Made by a program: the position numbers and the translations under genes. A model generated the notes under the pieces. It was not told the origin of the DNA, ran no database searches, and saw only the letters and a program-made list of their open reading frames with translations. Below, piece after piece: positions 50,447 through 62,164 of a stretch of DNA of 64,000 nt. Positions within the stretch are counted from its first letter, which is position 1. The number at the start of each line of letters is the position of its first letter. Source of the DNA: Chlorocebus sabaeus (lineage: Eukaryota; Chordata; Mammalia; Primates; Cercopithecidae); assembly GCF_047675955.1 (NCBI RefSeq), contig NC_132911.1:77285133-77349132 (forward strand). The letters run 5' to 3'.

Positions 50447-51080
50447 TCTAATACCACTTTCTTTTCGGGGAAAAAATGGCCCTGATTGGGGTGAGAGGAA
50501 GACAGCCATAAAGTCAGTAAGTATAAATGGATGATGCTGTTCACTATTTTAGAGTTTCATGAAAGTCTTTGAGTTTTCATGTGAAATATTGAGATTCTAA
50601 TATTTAGAACCCTGGCTTTTAGAGAAGGGAGGAAGACGTCATGAATCTAGAGGCAGAATGTCAAGATTTGCAGTGCTCATTCCAGGAGAGTAACTCCAAG
50701 TTAGTATTAGAACACCAACAAAGCACACTGTCTGAAGATAAAGACTTTTCCAGGTAGGTAGCAAGCCTTTGGGGCCAAGGATAGCCAATCCTAGGCAACT
50801 GAACCTCACCTTTGGCACTGGAGTTGCTTAGGGAGAAATAGGGGAATGAGACTTTGCTGGTGAAGGCAGTGCAGAATTGATAAAGCAAGATTGGTAGACA
50901 AGGAAGTATGACAGCAATGGCACTTGGATTCTCTTGCACTTATAGCCAACCACTGCACGTTTACAGAATAACAAAACAAATTATTCTTTCTTGGTATCGT
51001 TGCTGAAACTATTAGTTCTTTCCCAAACCTGTTTCACATCCCCCACCTCTTTAAAACAGCTGGGCGAGAGGCCACAGACT
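50447..51080. other. Intergenic, nothing recognised
   Basis: No gene or clear repeat seen. Confidence 0.45.
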
Positions 51081-51170
51081 AGAAAACTGCAGTAAAAGAT
51101 CAATAAACAAATGTTCACCCTCATTAGAAACTGAAGTAATCAGGGGGATGCAATTTAAAACCACAAAAGA

Positions 51171-51300
51171 GGCTGGGTGCAGGGGCTCATGCCTGTAATC
51201 CCAAAAGTTTGGGAGGCCAAGAGACTCACTTGAGGCTGGAGTTCAAGACCAGCCTAGGCAATATAGTGAGACTTTGTCTCTACAAAGAAAAAAACATTGC
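51171..51300 (+). mobile_element. Alu left-arm fragment
   Basis: A single left-type monomer (GAGGCTGGGTGCAGGGGCTC to GAGACTTTGTCTCTACAAAG) inside the L1M. Confidence 0.82.
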
Positions 51301-51833
51301 TGTAAGAAAAAATAAATTTAAAAAATTAAAAACAAACACGAAGAGATACCATTTCATGGCTATCAGATTGCAAAAGTGAACCCCAGCAATACAAATAGTC
51401 GTCTGGGGTAGAGAGCAACAAGAACTCTCATAATTGCTGGAGAGAGCATATAACCTCTGACACCCAACAAAACTGAAGACAGCACATGCTGAATTATCCA
51501 ACAGCCCACCCCTATACGGAAAGCCTAGAGAAATCCTCACATGTGGGCGCAGGGGATGTCAACAAGAATGCCATTGTAGCATGTTTACATAAATAAACTG
51601 GAAACAACCTAAATGTCTATTAACAGGAGAATGAATACATTGTGATATGTTCATTCAATTAATTGTTACAAAACAATGAAAAAAAGATTGAACTATTGGT
51701 ATACGCACCAACATGGATACACCTCAAAAGGTACTGTTGTTGTTTTACAAAACCTATTATTGGATAAAAAAGAAAACTGCAGAAGGACACATTATACAAT
51801 GTCATGTATTTACAGTTTAAAAGATGCAAAACT

Positions 51834-52304
51834 GGCCAGGTACAGTGGCTCACGCCTGTAATCCCAGCACTTTGGGAGGCAGATCACCTGAGGTTGGGAA
51901 TTCGAGACCAGCCTTACCAACATGGAGAAACCCCATCTCTACTAAAAACACAAAATTAGCTGGGCATGGTGGCGCATGCTTGTAATCCCAGCTACTCAGG
52001 AAGCTGAGGCAGGAGAATCACTTGAACCCGGGAGGCAGAGGTTGCGATGAGCCGAGATCACATCATTGCACTCCAGCCTGGGCAACAAGAGTGAAACTCC
52101 ATCTCAAAAAAATAAAATAAAAATAAATAAATAAAAATTAGTAGGGCGTGGTGGCATGTGCCTGTAATTCCAGCTACTTGGGAGGCTGAGTCACGAGAAT
52201 TGCTTGAACCCAGGAAGCAGAGGTTGCAGTGAGCCAAGATTGCACCACTGCACTCCAGCCTGGGCGACAGAGCAAGACTGTCTCAAAAAAAAAAAAAAAA
52301 AAAA
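51834..52304 (+). mobile_element. Three-armed Alu (left-right-right) with one target duplication
   Basis: A full Alu (51834-52130) is followed, after an A-rich linker (AATAAAATAAAAATAAATAA), by a second right arm (52134-52282) and an A-tail. AAAAGATGCAAAACT flanks the whole unit (51819-51833 and 52304-52318), and no duplication is seen between the parts. Confidence 0.85.
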
Positions 52305-52628
52305 AAAGATGCAAAACTATTTTATGTTGATTTATGGATGCACATATTAAATAAGAGTAGAAAAGCATACTCAAAATTCTAAGCACCAAATGTCAGGTAG
52401 TGCTTATCTCCTTAGAGGAAAAAGAATAAGATCAGATGAGAGACGAGTATACAGGGGCTTCCACTGTATAATGCTTTGTGTTTCCTTTTTAAAGTATGTG
52501 TAGCTGAAGCAAGTATGGCAAAATGCTAAGCTTGAACAGACTGGGTGATGAATAGCTGGGTTTTCTTTATATTATCTTTTATTCTTTCTTGCATGCTTGA
52601 AATACTTCATAGTTTTCTAAAAGTGAAA

Positions 52629-52879
52629 AGGTAAAAAGAAGGGAAAAGAAAGGGAGAGGAAGAAGAGAGAGAGAGGAGGAAGAGAGAGAGGAAGAGAGAG
52701 AATAGGAAGGAAAGAAGGAAGGAAGGAAGGGAGAAAGAAGGAAGGAAAGAAAAAGAGAAAGAAAGAAGGAAGGAAAGCAAGCAAGAGAGGAAGGAAGGAA
52801 GGAGAGAGGAAGGAAGGAAGGAGAGGAAGAGAGAGAAGGAAAATAAAGAAAGAAATGAAGAAAGGAAGGAAAGAGAGAA
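52629..52879 (+). repeat. Polypurine tract, (GGAA)n/(GA)n
   Basis: About 250 bp that is almost wholly A and G, mixing GGAA, GAAA and GA units with a few T or C interruptions. It can potentially form triplex DNA and is probably length-variable. Confidence 0.93.
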
Positions 52880-52884
52880 ATGAA

Positions 52885-54300
52885 TCTCTTCCTAGTGTTT
52901 GCTTTCTAAACCTTGACTCAATTGACTCCTTAGAGAAAGGGGACACATAGACAAAGTTCTTGGGTTCAGGGGTTTAAGGAAGATAAAGTGATCCCACTCA
53001 TCCCTGACACTATGAAAATATGCAAATACATACAGGGCTAGCAGATGAAGAGAAGAAAGTCAGAGAGGAGTAGTCAAAAAAAAAAAATATGGATTTTTGT
53101 GGTTTCCAAATAAAGAGCCCCTGTCCCTGCCCTCGCCCCGTGCAGAGCCCTGGGGAAGTGGCAACAGCCAAGGCGATTTTTTGAAATTTGAGCATAGAAG
53201 AGACCCATACCCCTCTCCCAGGGACATTGTTTGGGCTACCTGCTGCCTTAGAGGGCACAGAGGCGGTAAACAACTCCTGGGCCCCCAGTCAGTTCTCCAG
53301 CAAGATTTGTGTTCTGAGTGTAGAGCTGAACAAAGTCATTAGAGAAGTGCAGAATCCAACTGGGTGTCATTAAATAGCTGAGAGTTATCGTCCCACTAGA
53401 CAGGAAGGATATGCGGGGATGGGATACACTTGCAGGGAATTCTGAACAGAATCAGGCAACAAATAAAGCGAAGCAACCTAGGTATAAGGAGTTAGAAACT
53501 CAAACCTGATGGGAGACTTAGGCAATAGAATCATGTAAACACTAGAGATTCCAGCCCCCCTCTGCAGGCAAGGAATTCCTGTTACGATCGTTCAACTTCC
53601 CTGTCAGTGTCGTGAGGAAAACTGGATCTTGATCCACAGCAAAATCTGCTGTATCACCTCAGTCCACTGAGATGGAAACTGCAACTTGCTTACTGTTCAA
53701 GTTGTTGAATGTTTCCTCCATGAGTGTCTGTTGACCTTGGGAAGGGTTCAGATTTAGTATCAATGCTTTTCTATAAGGTTTAGCAAAGATCTGTTTATAT
53801 TGGGCATTTTGAGGGTTTGTAATGTTTAAAAGGAGTCGGCATTAAATACTCTAGTATATTAGCCTCATGATTCCAATTTCAAAAGTGTTATTGAGTAATT
53901 GTTTAGATTTGTGATTTTACTAGGTTTGTAAACAATATTGGAATGTTCATGAGAACTTGAGACACACTGTATTTTAAAGTTTAATTTATTATACTTATTA
54001 GAATTGTTTAAGTGTTTGGGAATGTTCTGATTGTTAAGGATTTCAAGTGTTTATAAATGAATTCAAATATACTAAATTTATAAGTTCAGTTTAAAATATA
54101 TAAGGGGATTTCATTAACTAAAAGGTAAAAAGCCCCCTTAAAAGTGATTGTTAAAATTTATTAGATTTATGAATAAAATAATGAGAGTTGTCAGTTGACA
54201 CTAAAAGCTTATAGAAAATGAGGGTTCTTTTCAATGTATTAAAGAAATTGAATATAATTTTTGAAAAATAGCTACAAATAGAATCTCTCCTTTCACACAC
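52885..54300. other. Intergenic, no gene seen
   Basis: The left part is average in composition. 53700-54270 is strikingly AT-rich with recurrent TTTAAG and TTTATAAATG-type phrases and could be an old repeat I do not recognise. Confidence 0.4.
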
Positions 54301-54633
54301 AAAGCTCCCCTCAAGGAGATTTAAACGATCAACTCACGGTGCCCACAGCACCTTACAGAAGTAGCACAGGGGCTGCCAAGGGGGCATGCGCATGAGAAAG
54401 AGGGACACCTGGAGACAAGCTGACATCAAGGCCAGGTGTTCCTGTCCTTAATCCCTGCTGTGCACAGGCACAGAAACTCCCTGGATTTCTTTTCCCACCT
54501 TCTTATGAATATTTCCAAATATGCAAAATCTTGAAAACATAGTACAATGAACATGCATTTATCTACCACCTAGATTCAACAGTGGTGAACTTTTTGTCAC
54601 AGTGGCCTTATTTACTTGTAACTAGCTCTATCG

Positions 54634-54658
54634 GTCTATCTATCTATCTATCTATCTA
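54634..54658 (+). repeat. (TCTA)n microsatellite
   Basis: About six TCTA units (CTATCTATCTATCTATCTA). Confidence 0.93.
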
Positions 54659-54700
54659 ACTACATATAGAACTATTTCAATCACTGGCAGATATCATGAC

Positions 54701-54930
54701 TTTTTTTTAGATGGAATCTCACTCTGTCATCCAGGCTGGAGTGCAGTGGTGTGATCTAGGCTCACTGCAACCTCCGCCTCTCAGGTTCAAGCGATTCTCC
54801 TGCCTCAGCCTCCCAAGTACCTGGGACTGCAGGCATACACCACCATGCCCAGATAATTTTTGTGTTTTTAGTAGAGACGGGGTTTCACCATGTTGACCAG
54901 GCTGGTCTCGAACTCCTTACCTCAGGTTAT
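54701..54930 (-). mobile_element. Truncated antisense Alu
   Basis: Alu in reverse orientation that stops at AACTCCTTACCTCAGGTTAT and lacks the 5' portion of the left arm. Confidence 0.88.
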
Positions 54931-55599
54931 CTCATGACATTTTATCTCAAAGTGCTTCAGTATAAATCTCCTGGATGTTTTATTTTGTAATCATAATGTT
55001 ACATCACACCTGACAATGGTAACAATTTCCTAATGTCATCTAAATCCCAGTTCCCATTCAGATGTATCCAAATGACGGGTTTCTGCTTCTTTTGAGTCTG
55101 GTTTATTTAATTCATGTTATGTTTTTGAGATACATTTATGTTATATAGTACATCCTGTTTCATAGCTGTCTAATATTTCATTATATAATATACATGTTTA
55201 TAGATCCATTCAACTGATTATATATATTATTGTTGTTTCTAGTTTTTGCCTACTCAAATCATTTTTTCTAACAACATTCCAAGCAAATCATTATGCATCA
55301 CATGTATCTTTATATCATTTTAATCTAAAACAACCCTTCACCTTTATAATTATTTTTCTGAAACTAATGTGTGTGCAGTGGCTGGGCCAGTGTCATGAAA
55401 AATGTCCTAAATTCTGAATTTGTCAGCTTTTCCTTCATAGCATTGTTTTAACATGTTTCTCTGTTTCTGATTTTCTTGTGAACTAACAAAAGGTTTGTTT
55501 AGGTTCAGGTTAAATATTTTTGGCAAGGATACTTCCTAAGTGACGGTGTGTACTGAATATTGAATCACATTAGGAGATGCCTAATAACAGGCTCCCTCA

Positions 55600-55815
55600 C
55601 TACAACTCAGTTAAGCTGGCGATGCACTTGGTAAGTGCCCGGAACACAGAAAACACAAAATAAATATGATCTATTATTAACCTCACTCCACAGATGAGAA
55701 AACTGAGACTCCCACACTTTCAGCTAACTTTCTTCAGGTAACCTGGTTTTCAAGTGACAAAGCTGGAACTCAAACCCGGGCCCTCTGATTCAAGATCCAA
55801 AATTCCAGCTTCTTA
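55600..55815 (-). repeat. MIR SINE
   Basis: Reverse-complement MIR: ACAGATGAGAAAACTGAGAC, AAAGCTGGAACTCAAACCCG, GGCCCTCTGATTCAAGATCC. Confidence 0.7.
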
Positions 55816-55849
55816 AAGCTAATGGATACCTTACAAGTCATTCATTCCC

Positions 55850-56260
55850 TTATTAGTTCATCTAGCAAATATTTAATGAAAGCCCACTATGAGACAGATG
55901 GTTAGGGACCATCTCAGGCACCGGGGGTACAGTGGTGACAAACCAAGTCCCCAGGGAACTATGCTGTACTAGAGAGAGAAGGGCAGAAAACACAAGAAAT
56001 AAGACAGTTATAGAAGATGTTACATGACTTGGAGGGAAATAGAGTAGGGTCAGGGGATAGAATGGGTGTCATTGAAAAGGTAACTTCAAAGCAAAGGCTT
56101 GCAGGAGGTGAGAGTGTGAGCCATGGAGAAGTCTGGGGGAGAGTGTTCTAAGCAAAGGAAACTGCCAGTGCAAAGGCCCCAAGGCAGGAGCATAGCAGCC
56201 ATATTTGAGGAACTTCGAGGAGTAGACCCTCCAGCCCCCAGCCCTGAGCTTATCCAACAG
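55850..56260 (-). repeat. L2-like fragment
   Basis: Resembles the reverse complement of the L2 3' region: GGGGGTACAGTGGTGACAAA, CAGGAGGTGAGAGTGTGAGC, GCAAAGGCCCCAAGGCAGGA. Confidence 0.5.
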
Positions 56261-56648
56261 AAGGGTCATCTCACAGCTGACCACAGATATGGAGACAGAG
56301 GGACATATTCCTTCGCTTCTTTAGAGTCCATGGATGGGTCCCCACTCACATACGCACAGGCGCATTTGTGTCTCCCTCTCGTCAACTTGTCCCAAGGATC
56401 CTCCCAAGGCCCAATCACACGGTGTGGGATTCTTTGTACCTCTACAAAGAGAAGATGAGGGAAGAGCAGTGCACAGATTTGGAGGCTGCAAGCATTTGTG
56501 TCAGAGTTTAAGGCCAATGCCATGTATGGAGCTGGAGCACCACCTCTTCCCTTCCCTTCTCTGAGGTCTTCAGGCTTCCCTGAAGCCCCCACCCCAGGTG
56601 ATGGCATCAATTTGCTCCAACTCAGTCTGCGACCTCTTATTGGTAATT

Positions 56649-56952
56649 CTTTTCTTTTCTTTTTTTTTTTTTTTTTTTTTGAGTTGGAGTCTCATTCTGT
56701 CACCCAGGCTGAAGTGCAGTGGCATGATCTCAGCTCACCACAGCCTCCACCTCCTGGGTTCAAGTGATTCTTATGCCTCAGCCTCCTGAATAGCTGAGGT
56801 TACAGGTGCCCGCCACCACACTGGCTAATTTTTGTATTTTTAGTAGAGATGGGGTTTCACCATGATGGTCAGGGTGGTCTCGAACTCCTGGCCTCAAGTG
56901 ATCCACCCACCTTGGCCTCCCAAAATGTTGGGATTACAGGCGTGAGCCACCG
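56649..56952 (-). mobile_element. Antisense Alu
   Basis: Alu after a T-rich tail, ending GGCGTGAGCCACC without the terminal GCCCGGCC. It is flanked by GTAATTCTT (56643-56651 and 56952-56960), suggesting 5' truncation at insertion. Confidence 0.9.
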
Positions 56953-56959
56953 TAATTCT

Positions 56960-57730
56960 TGAAAGATAACATGAGGAGTGCAGTGACTAGCAGGCTGAAT
57001 GATCCACTAGTTTAAATCGATAAGTAGGTAGAGGCGAATGCTCGTAGAGGAACTTGGACTTGAAGCTGTGGGAAGCTTGAGCTTCCAGTCACTGCAGACC
57101 TGCATCCCTAACGTGCCACACTGGAGCCTGGTAGATTCCGTGGCACAGGCTGGGAGGCAGCTCTGGAACTCCTCAGAGGAGACTAGGGAGCCTATGTGTG
57201 TCTTGAGCCTGCCCTGGAAGTGCCCAGGAATCTTCCTGTGTTGGGTCTGGGTTTTCAGGATGGATTTCTACACATATCTGTGGAACTGACAGAGTGGACT
57301 AGACTGTCTTGGGTCAGTCATTGAAGAGTCAGATTAAAGGTCAATGCGTTCATTAGACCCCACTATTACAAACAAGGACAAAGTTACAAGTAGGTAGCTG
57401 GGATTTGGACCAGAGCCCTTGTTTTCACGGCCTGCCTAGCTCCAGGAGCTAGCTGAAAGGGATCCCTAGGTGGTGAACCTACTCTGCTGTGAGCATGAAG
57501 GGCACCCAGACAATTTTTTAGACCAGACCTGGTGACACAGCCATGGGCAACTCCCCCTGCCCTCCGTCTCCCACTCCATTCAGTACCTTGCTTCCTCTCC
57601 CCAGCAAGAATGTGCTCCACCATCTCAAACAGCTGTTGCTCATTGTAGTCAGGAAAAAAAGGCTGCAAAAGGGATAAAGTAGAAGTTCAAAGTGATTTTC
57701 TTCTCTTCCTACAAAGTAAGAGTTTTCCTG
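56960..57730. other. Intergenic, nothing recognised
   Basis: Average-composition sequence without a supportable gene or repeat. Confidence 0.45.
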
Positions 57731-57734
57731 CCTA

Positions 57735-57908
57735 AGATTTCTTTTCTTTTTTTTCCCAGCTTTTAAGTTCGGGAGTACGTGTGCAGGATGTGCAGGTTTG
57801 TTACACAGGTAAATGTGTGCCTTGGCGATTAGCTGCACAGATCATCCCACCACCCAGGTATTAAGCCCAGTGTCCACTATTCTTCCTGATCCTCTCCCTC
57901 CTCCCACC
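57735..57908 (-). repeat. Primate L1 3'-end fragment, antisense
   Basis: It shows the well-known antisense L1P 3' UTR phrases CTTTTAAGTTCGGGAGTACG, GTGCAGGATGTGCAGGTTTG, TTACACAGGTAAATGTGTGC and CAGGTATTAAGCCCAGTGTC. Confidence 0.85.
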
Positions 57909-58499
57909 CCTAACACATGCCTAAGAATTTTGAGGCCCAAAATGAGGGTGTGAGTAATCAAGAGAGCTGAAGGAATCACGGATGCGGCAGAGGAAGCCAT
58001 CCTTAGGAGAGGCTCATGGCGGATTTCTCTAGAAGCATTTCCTGGGATGTTTGGATTAGGCTGGCTAAGCTGCATGCTGAAGGGACTAGGGCAGGATTCA
58101 GAGATAAAGCAGGGAGGCCTGTGCTGGAGGAAGAAGCAGATTTTCCCCTCTGTCCTGCAGTGCCCAGGCAGCTGTGGTCTGGGGGGTTACACTGGCCTTT
58201 CAATTTGACTTCTCCCATTCTGTGTTCCAGGCCTATGTCTGATGATCAGAGGTGCACAGTTTTTAAAGGGTTTTATCAAAGTCTTGCTTGGACACAAGAT
58301 GAGCTATTAAATGAGACCATGCTCTTTTTGCTTTGAAGACTGGTACAGACAAATAGCAGATAAGAGAGTTCTTATGTAGTTCAAATGGAAGACGGTCCAT
58401 AAAGAACACTGAGGAGGCTTTTGGGCAGAACAAACATGAACTTGATAGCCCGTGTCCACCCGAAGCTGAAATACGAAATGCTGGGGATAATGATAACCG

Positions 58500-58705
58500 A
58501 CCCTGACTGAGTGTTGGCTTTTAGATATTAACTCATCTAATCTTCACGACAACGCTGCGAGGCAGTTACTATTATTAAACTCAGTTACAGACATGAAACT
58601 GAGGCAGAGACATTGACTCATGTAGCCCAAGGTCATAGTTAGACAAGGTAGAGTCAGGACTGGGATGCCAGTCATCTGGTTTCAGTCTGTACCCTTAGTT
58701 ACTCC
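58500..58705 (-). repeat. MIR SINE
   Basis: Reverse-complement MIR: TTAACTCATCTAATCTTCAC, GAGGCAGTTACTATTATTAA, GACATGAAACTGAGGCAGAG. Confidence 0.78.
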
Positions 58706-58879
58706 CATATCTCATGTGCTATGCCTCTGAGCCAGGTACCACTGTCCCTGTGTAACAGACGGGGGCGGTCTCCAATTCCTGGGCCCACGTGGAGGTAAAA
58801 TAGGGCCCAGGAAGCCAATCCCACACCCTGGTATGAAGGGAAAACCAAGGGGGAAACATGGAATTCTCCAAATGCATTT

Positions 58880-59700
58880 CCTGCCCCTGGTTCAACAACA
58901 CACAGTGTATGAAAAGATGCTTAACATCGTTAGTCATCAGAGAAATAAAAATCAAAACCACAATGAGCTATGTTTTCACACCCACGTGGATGGTTAGAAT
59001 CAAAAAACCAGAAAATAACAAGTGTTGGTCAGGATGTGGAGAAATTGGAACACTCATATGTTGCTGATGGGAATGTAAAATGGTGCAGCCACACTGAAAA
59101 ACAGTCTGCCAGTGCCTCAAAAAGTTAAATATAGAGTTACCATATGACTCAGCAATTCCACTCCGAGAGATATACCCAAAAGAACTGAAAACAGGTATTC
59201 CAGCAAAACTTTGTATGCAAATGTTCACAGCAGCATTTCTGTGACAGTCCCAAAGCGGAAACAACCCACATATTCTATCAAAGGATAAATGAATAAAAAA
59301 GATATGGTGTCTACCTACCATGGAAAATGACTTAGCCCTAAAAAGAAAAAGTACTGACGCATGCTACAATGCAGACAAACCTTGAAAACGTGATGCTAAG
59401 TGAAAAATGCCGGACACAAATGGTCACATATTTGTACAATCCCATTTATATGAAATAGCCAGAATAGGTAACTCTATAGAGACAGAAAATAGATGAGTGG
59501 ATTTCCAGGGGCTGGGGGAAGGGAGACTGGGGAATGGGTACCTAAGAGGTAGTTACTAGGTGTGGGGATTCCTTTTGGAGCGAGGAAAGGTTTTGGAACT
59601 AGATAGAAGTGGGGTTGCACCATATTGTGAATGTACTCAATGCCACTGAACTGTACACTTTAAAGAGGTTCATTTTGTGTTATGTAAATTTTGCTCTGAT
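58880..59700 (+). repeat. L1M 3' end
   Basis: Same class as 48950-49860: AAAGATGCTTAACATCGTTA, AAATCAAAACCACAATGAGC, CAGCAATTCCACTCCGAGAG, AACTGTACACTTTAAAGAGG. Confidence 0.88.
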
Positions 59701-59710
59701 TTTTAAAACT

Positions 59711-60015
59711 TATTTGTTTGTTTATTTGAGTCAGAGTCTTGCTTTGTGACTCAAGCTGGGGGTGCAGTGGCACAATCACAGATCACGGCAAGCTTGACCT
59801 CCCTGGCTCAAGTGATCCTCCTGCCGCAGCCCGCAAGTAGCTATAATAGAACCTCAGGCACGTACCACCACACTTGGCTAATTTTAAAAAATTTTTTTGT
59901 AGAGACGGGTCTCACTATTTTGCTTAGGCTTGTCTCAAACTTCTGGCTCAAGCAGTCCTCCTGCCTCAGCCTCCCAAAGTGCTGAGATAATAGCTGTGAG
60001 CCACCATGCGCAGTC
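59711..60015 (-). mobile_element. Antisense Alu (AluJ-like)
   Basis: Heavily diverged Alu: CAGAGTCTTGCTTTGTGACT ... GCCACCATGCGCAGTC. Confidence 0.83.
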
Positions 60016-60079
60016 TCGTTTTTAATTTTTATTAAAAAAAATTTTTTGTGATAAAATTTAAAAAATAGAGACAGGGTCA

Positions 60080-60392
60080 GGCCGGGCGCGGTGGCTCAAG
60101 CCTGTAATCCCAGCACTTTGGGAGGCCGAGACGGGTGGATCACGAGGTCAGGAGATCGAGACCATCCTGGCTAACACGGTGAAACCCCGCCTCTACTAAA
60201 AAAATACAAAAAAAACCTAGCCGGGCGAGGTGGCGGGCACCTGTAGTCCCAGCTACTCGGGAGGCTGAGGCAGGAGAATGGCGTGAACCCGGGAGGCGGA
60301 GCTTGCAGTGAGCTGAGATCCGGCCACTGCACTCCAGCCTGGGCGACAGAGCGAGACTCCGTCTCAAAAAAAAAAAAAAAAAAAAAAAAAAA
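60080..60392 (+). mobile_element. Young AluY, Old World monkey-type
   Basis: Nearly consensus full-length Alu (GGCCGGGCGCGGTGGCTCAA) with a 27-base A-tail. It carries GTGGCTCAAGCC, AGCCGGGCGAGGTGGCGGGC and GAGATCCGGCCACTGCACTC, which I associate with the AluYR-type subfamilies of cercopithecids. An 18-bp target duplication, AAAAATAGAGACAGGGTC, lies at 60061-60078 and 60388-60405. Confidence 0.9.
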
Positions 60393-60507
60393 TAGAGACA
60401 GGGTCTCACTATGTTGACCAGGTTGGTCTTGAACTCTTGGCCTCAAATAGTCTCCCACTTCGGCCTCCCAAAGTAGTAGGATTACAGGCATAAGCCACTG
60501 CACCTGG

Positions 60508-60510
<3 letters not shown>
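60393..60510 (-). mobile_element. Older antisense Alu split by the AluY
   Basis: Left-arm portion in reverse, from ATAGAGACAGGGTCTCACTA to CCACTGCACCTGGCC. The T/A-rich stretch at 60018-60078 is its other side. Confidence 0.8.

Positions 60511-60514
<4 letters not shown>

Positions 60515-60546
<32 letters not shown>
60515..60546 (+). repeat. Poly(A) run, 32 nt
   Basis: An uninterrupted run of 32 A. Confidence 0.95.
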
Positions 60547-60547
<1 letters not shown>

Positions 60548-61009
60548 AGAAGTGGCAGAAAAGAGTAGAAGTGATATTTTGTTATCTGCTCTTTTGAAAA
60601 CTTGACCACTTTTACTGAGTGTGCCTTAGTATAGTCCACAAGTGCCATCAGCCGACTCTGACACGTGCAGGGTTTCCTCTGCCTGGGCCCTGATGCATGG
60701 ACTTCACGAGGATTCACCACTGACTCTTGCTACACCACAAAGGCCAGGCCTAGAGGCTGTGCCGTGGACTGTGCAGGGAGAAAAGGGCAGAACTGGGACT
60801 CGAACCTAGGCACTGTGCTCTGGAGCTCATGCTCCAACCCAAATGACTCTGCTTTACCATGGTGATATGATAATGTTAAGAGTCTCAACTGCCACCGTTT
60901 AGTGAGTACTGACTGTGCGTCAGGTGTGTGCTAAGTAGTTTGTTTATTCACACACTCATTTCATAAATATTATTGAGACCTTACATGTGCCAGTTGCTTT
61001 TTCAGACAC

Positions 61010-61430
61010 TGGGTCACACCAGTGAAGGAGACAGACCAGGTGCCTGTGCTCAGGAAGCTTACATTCCAGAAGGGAGACACGATACACGAATAGTTGTGAA
61101 TACCATGTCATGTGCGTGGAAGGGCTCATCCAGAACGAAAGGTAAGTGGGTAGGGAGGGGCTAGGAGGGCAGGAGGAAGCTAGTTTAGAAGGGAGATCCC
61201 GGAGGCCACTCTAAGGAGGTGACATTGAACAGAGACCTGAATGATGTGAGGGAGAAAGATTTGCAAAGACCTGGGCAAGAACAGCTCCAAGGCGCAAGCT
61301 CTGAGATGACAATAAGCTTGCAGGAACAGCAGAGTCCTGGGGGGCTGAGAGGAGGATGGGGGTAGCCGGGGGCAGGCGGGCGGCCATCTAAGGTCAGAGT
61401 ATATGGAGACTCACCAGGCTACCATGAGAA
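61010..61430 (-). repeat. L2-like fragment
   Basis: Reverse-complement L2 phrases: CAGACCAGGTGCCTGTGCTC, AGGAAGCTTACATTCCAGAA, AGGAGGTGACATTGAACAGA, GACCTGAATGATGTGAGGGA. Confidence 0.65.
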
Positions 61431-61439
61431 ATTTGAAGT

Positions 61440-61660
61440 TATTCTAAGAAGAAGCCATCTACTATCTTAATTAACACTCACCAACAACCTGATGAGGCAT
61501 GTACTATTATTATCTCTGTTTTGTTATCCTCTGAATCTGAAGCTCAGAGTGGTTAGGTAACAAATTCATGATTCCACAGCTAGTAAGTCTGGAGCTGGGA
61601 CTTGTCCCTGGTCCTGCGAACTCAGAGCTGACAGCCTTAAACAACAAAACTGCTCAGATC
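61440..61660 (-). repeat. MIR SINE
   Basis: Reverse-complement MIR: TGATGAGGCATGTACTATTA, CTCAGAGTGGTTAGGTAACA, AGCTAGTAAGTCTGGAGCTG. Confidence 0.72.
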
Positions 61661-61814
61661 CCTTACCAAAGCCATCTCAGCCTCGGGCTGCACCAGTTCA
61701 AGCTCCCCGCAGTAGTACCCCCACGCTGCCTACACCCTGCATGGGAAGCAGAGCCTTGGGAAACCGGGAGATGCCCAGAGGAAAAGCAGGATAGTGATGC
61801 TGGCTCTGGGCACA

Positions 61815-61980
61815 CATGAGCTCAGCTTAATCCTCATGACAGCCTGTGAGCTGGTATGATTAATAGACCCGTTTTACCAATGAGGAAAACCCAGACGCAG
61901 TCTTAAAGTTCCCAGAAGTCCTAAGGGAGTAAGGTGGCAGAACTGGAATTGAACCCAGACAGCCTGCAACAAGACCCAAG
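61815..61980 (-). repeat. MIR SINE
   Basis: Reverse-complement MIR: CTTAATCCTCATGACAGCCT, ACCCGTTTTACCAATGAGGA, CAGAACTGGAATTGAACCCA. Confidence 0.72.
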
Positions 61981-62164
61981 CTGTTTATCCCCAGAACCCC
62001 ATGACCTTTATTATGGATCCCTGACCTCCCACCACCCTGCTTCTCTCCCTGCATCCCTCTTCTCAGGGCAGGCTGAACCCTCAGAGCTTTCTTTCCACCC
62101 TCCCTTGCCATTGCCTGTTGCCCGATCCTGCCAGGCTGCCTGGAACCTGTCCATTCCCTCTTCA

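Larger units (their letters stand above)
51085..52620 (+). repeat. L1M 3' region interrupted by two Alu insertions
   Basis: Old L1 sequence (AATTTAAAACCACAAAAGA, GAGATACCATTTCATGGCTA, CTGGAAACAACCTAAATGTC, ATTATACAATGTCATGTATT) is broken at 51171-51300 and 51834-52304 by Alus and resumes at 52319. Confidence 0.75.
54500..55390. repeat. Possible old L1-related sequence, interrupted by an Alu
   Basis: Phrases such as GAACATGCATTTATCTACCA and GTTTTTGAGATACATTTATG resemble a common diverged LINE segment. The assignment is weak. Confidence 0.3.

Noticed and set aside
52617..52946. ORF rich in Phe, Leu, Pro and Ser resembling membrane segments
   Set aside because: It is the reverse translation of the polypurine tract.
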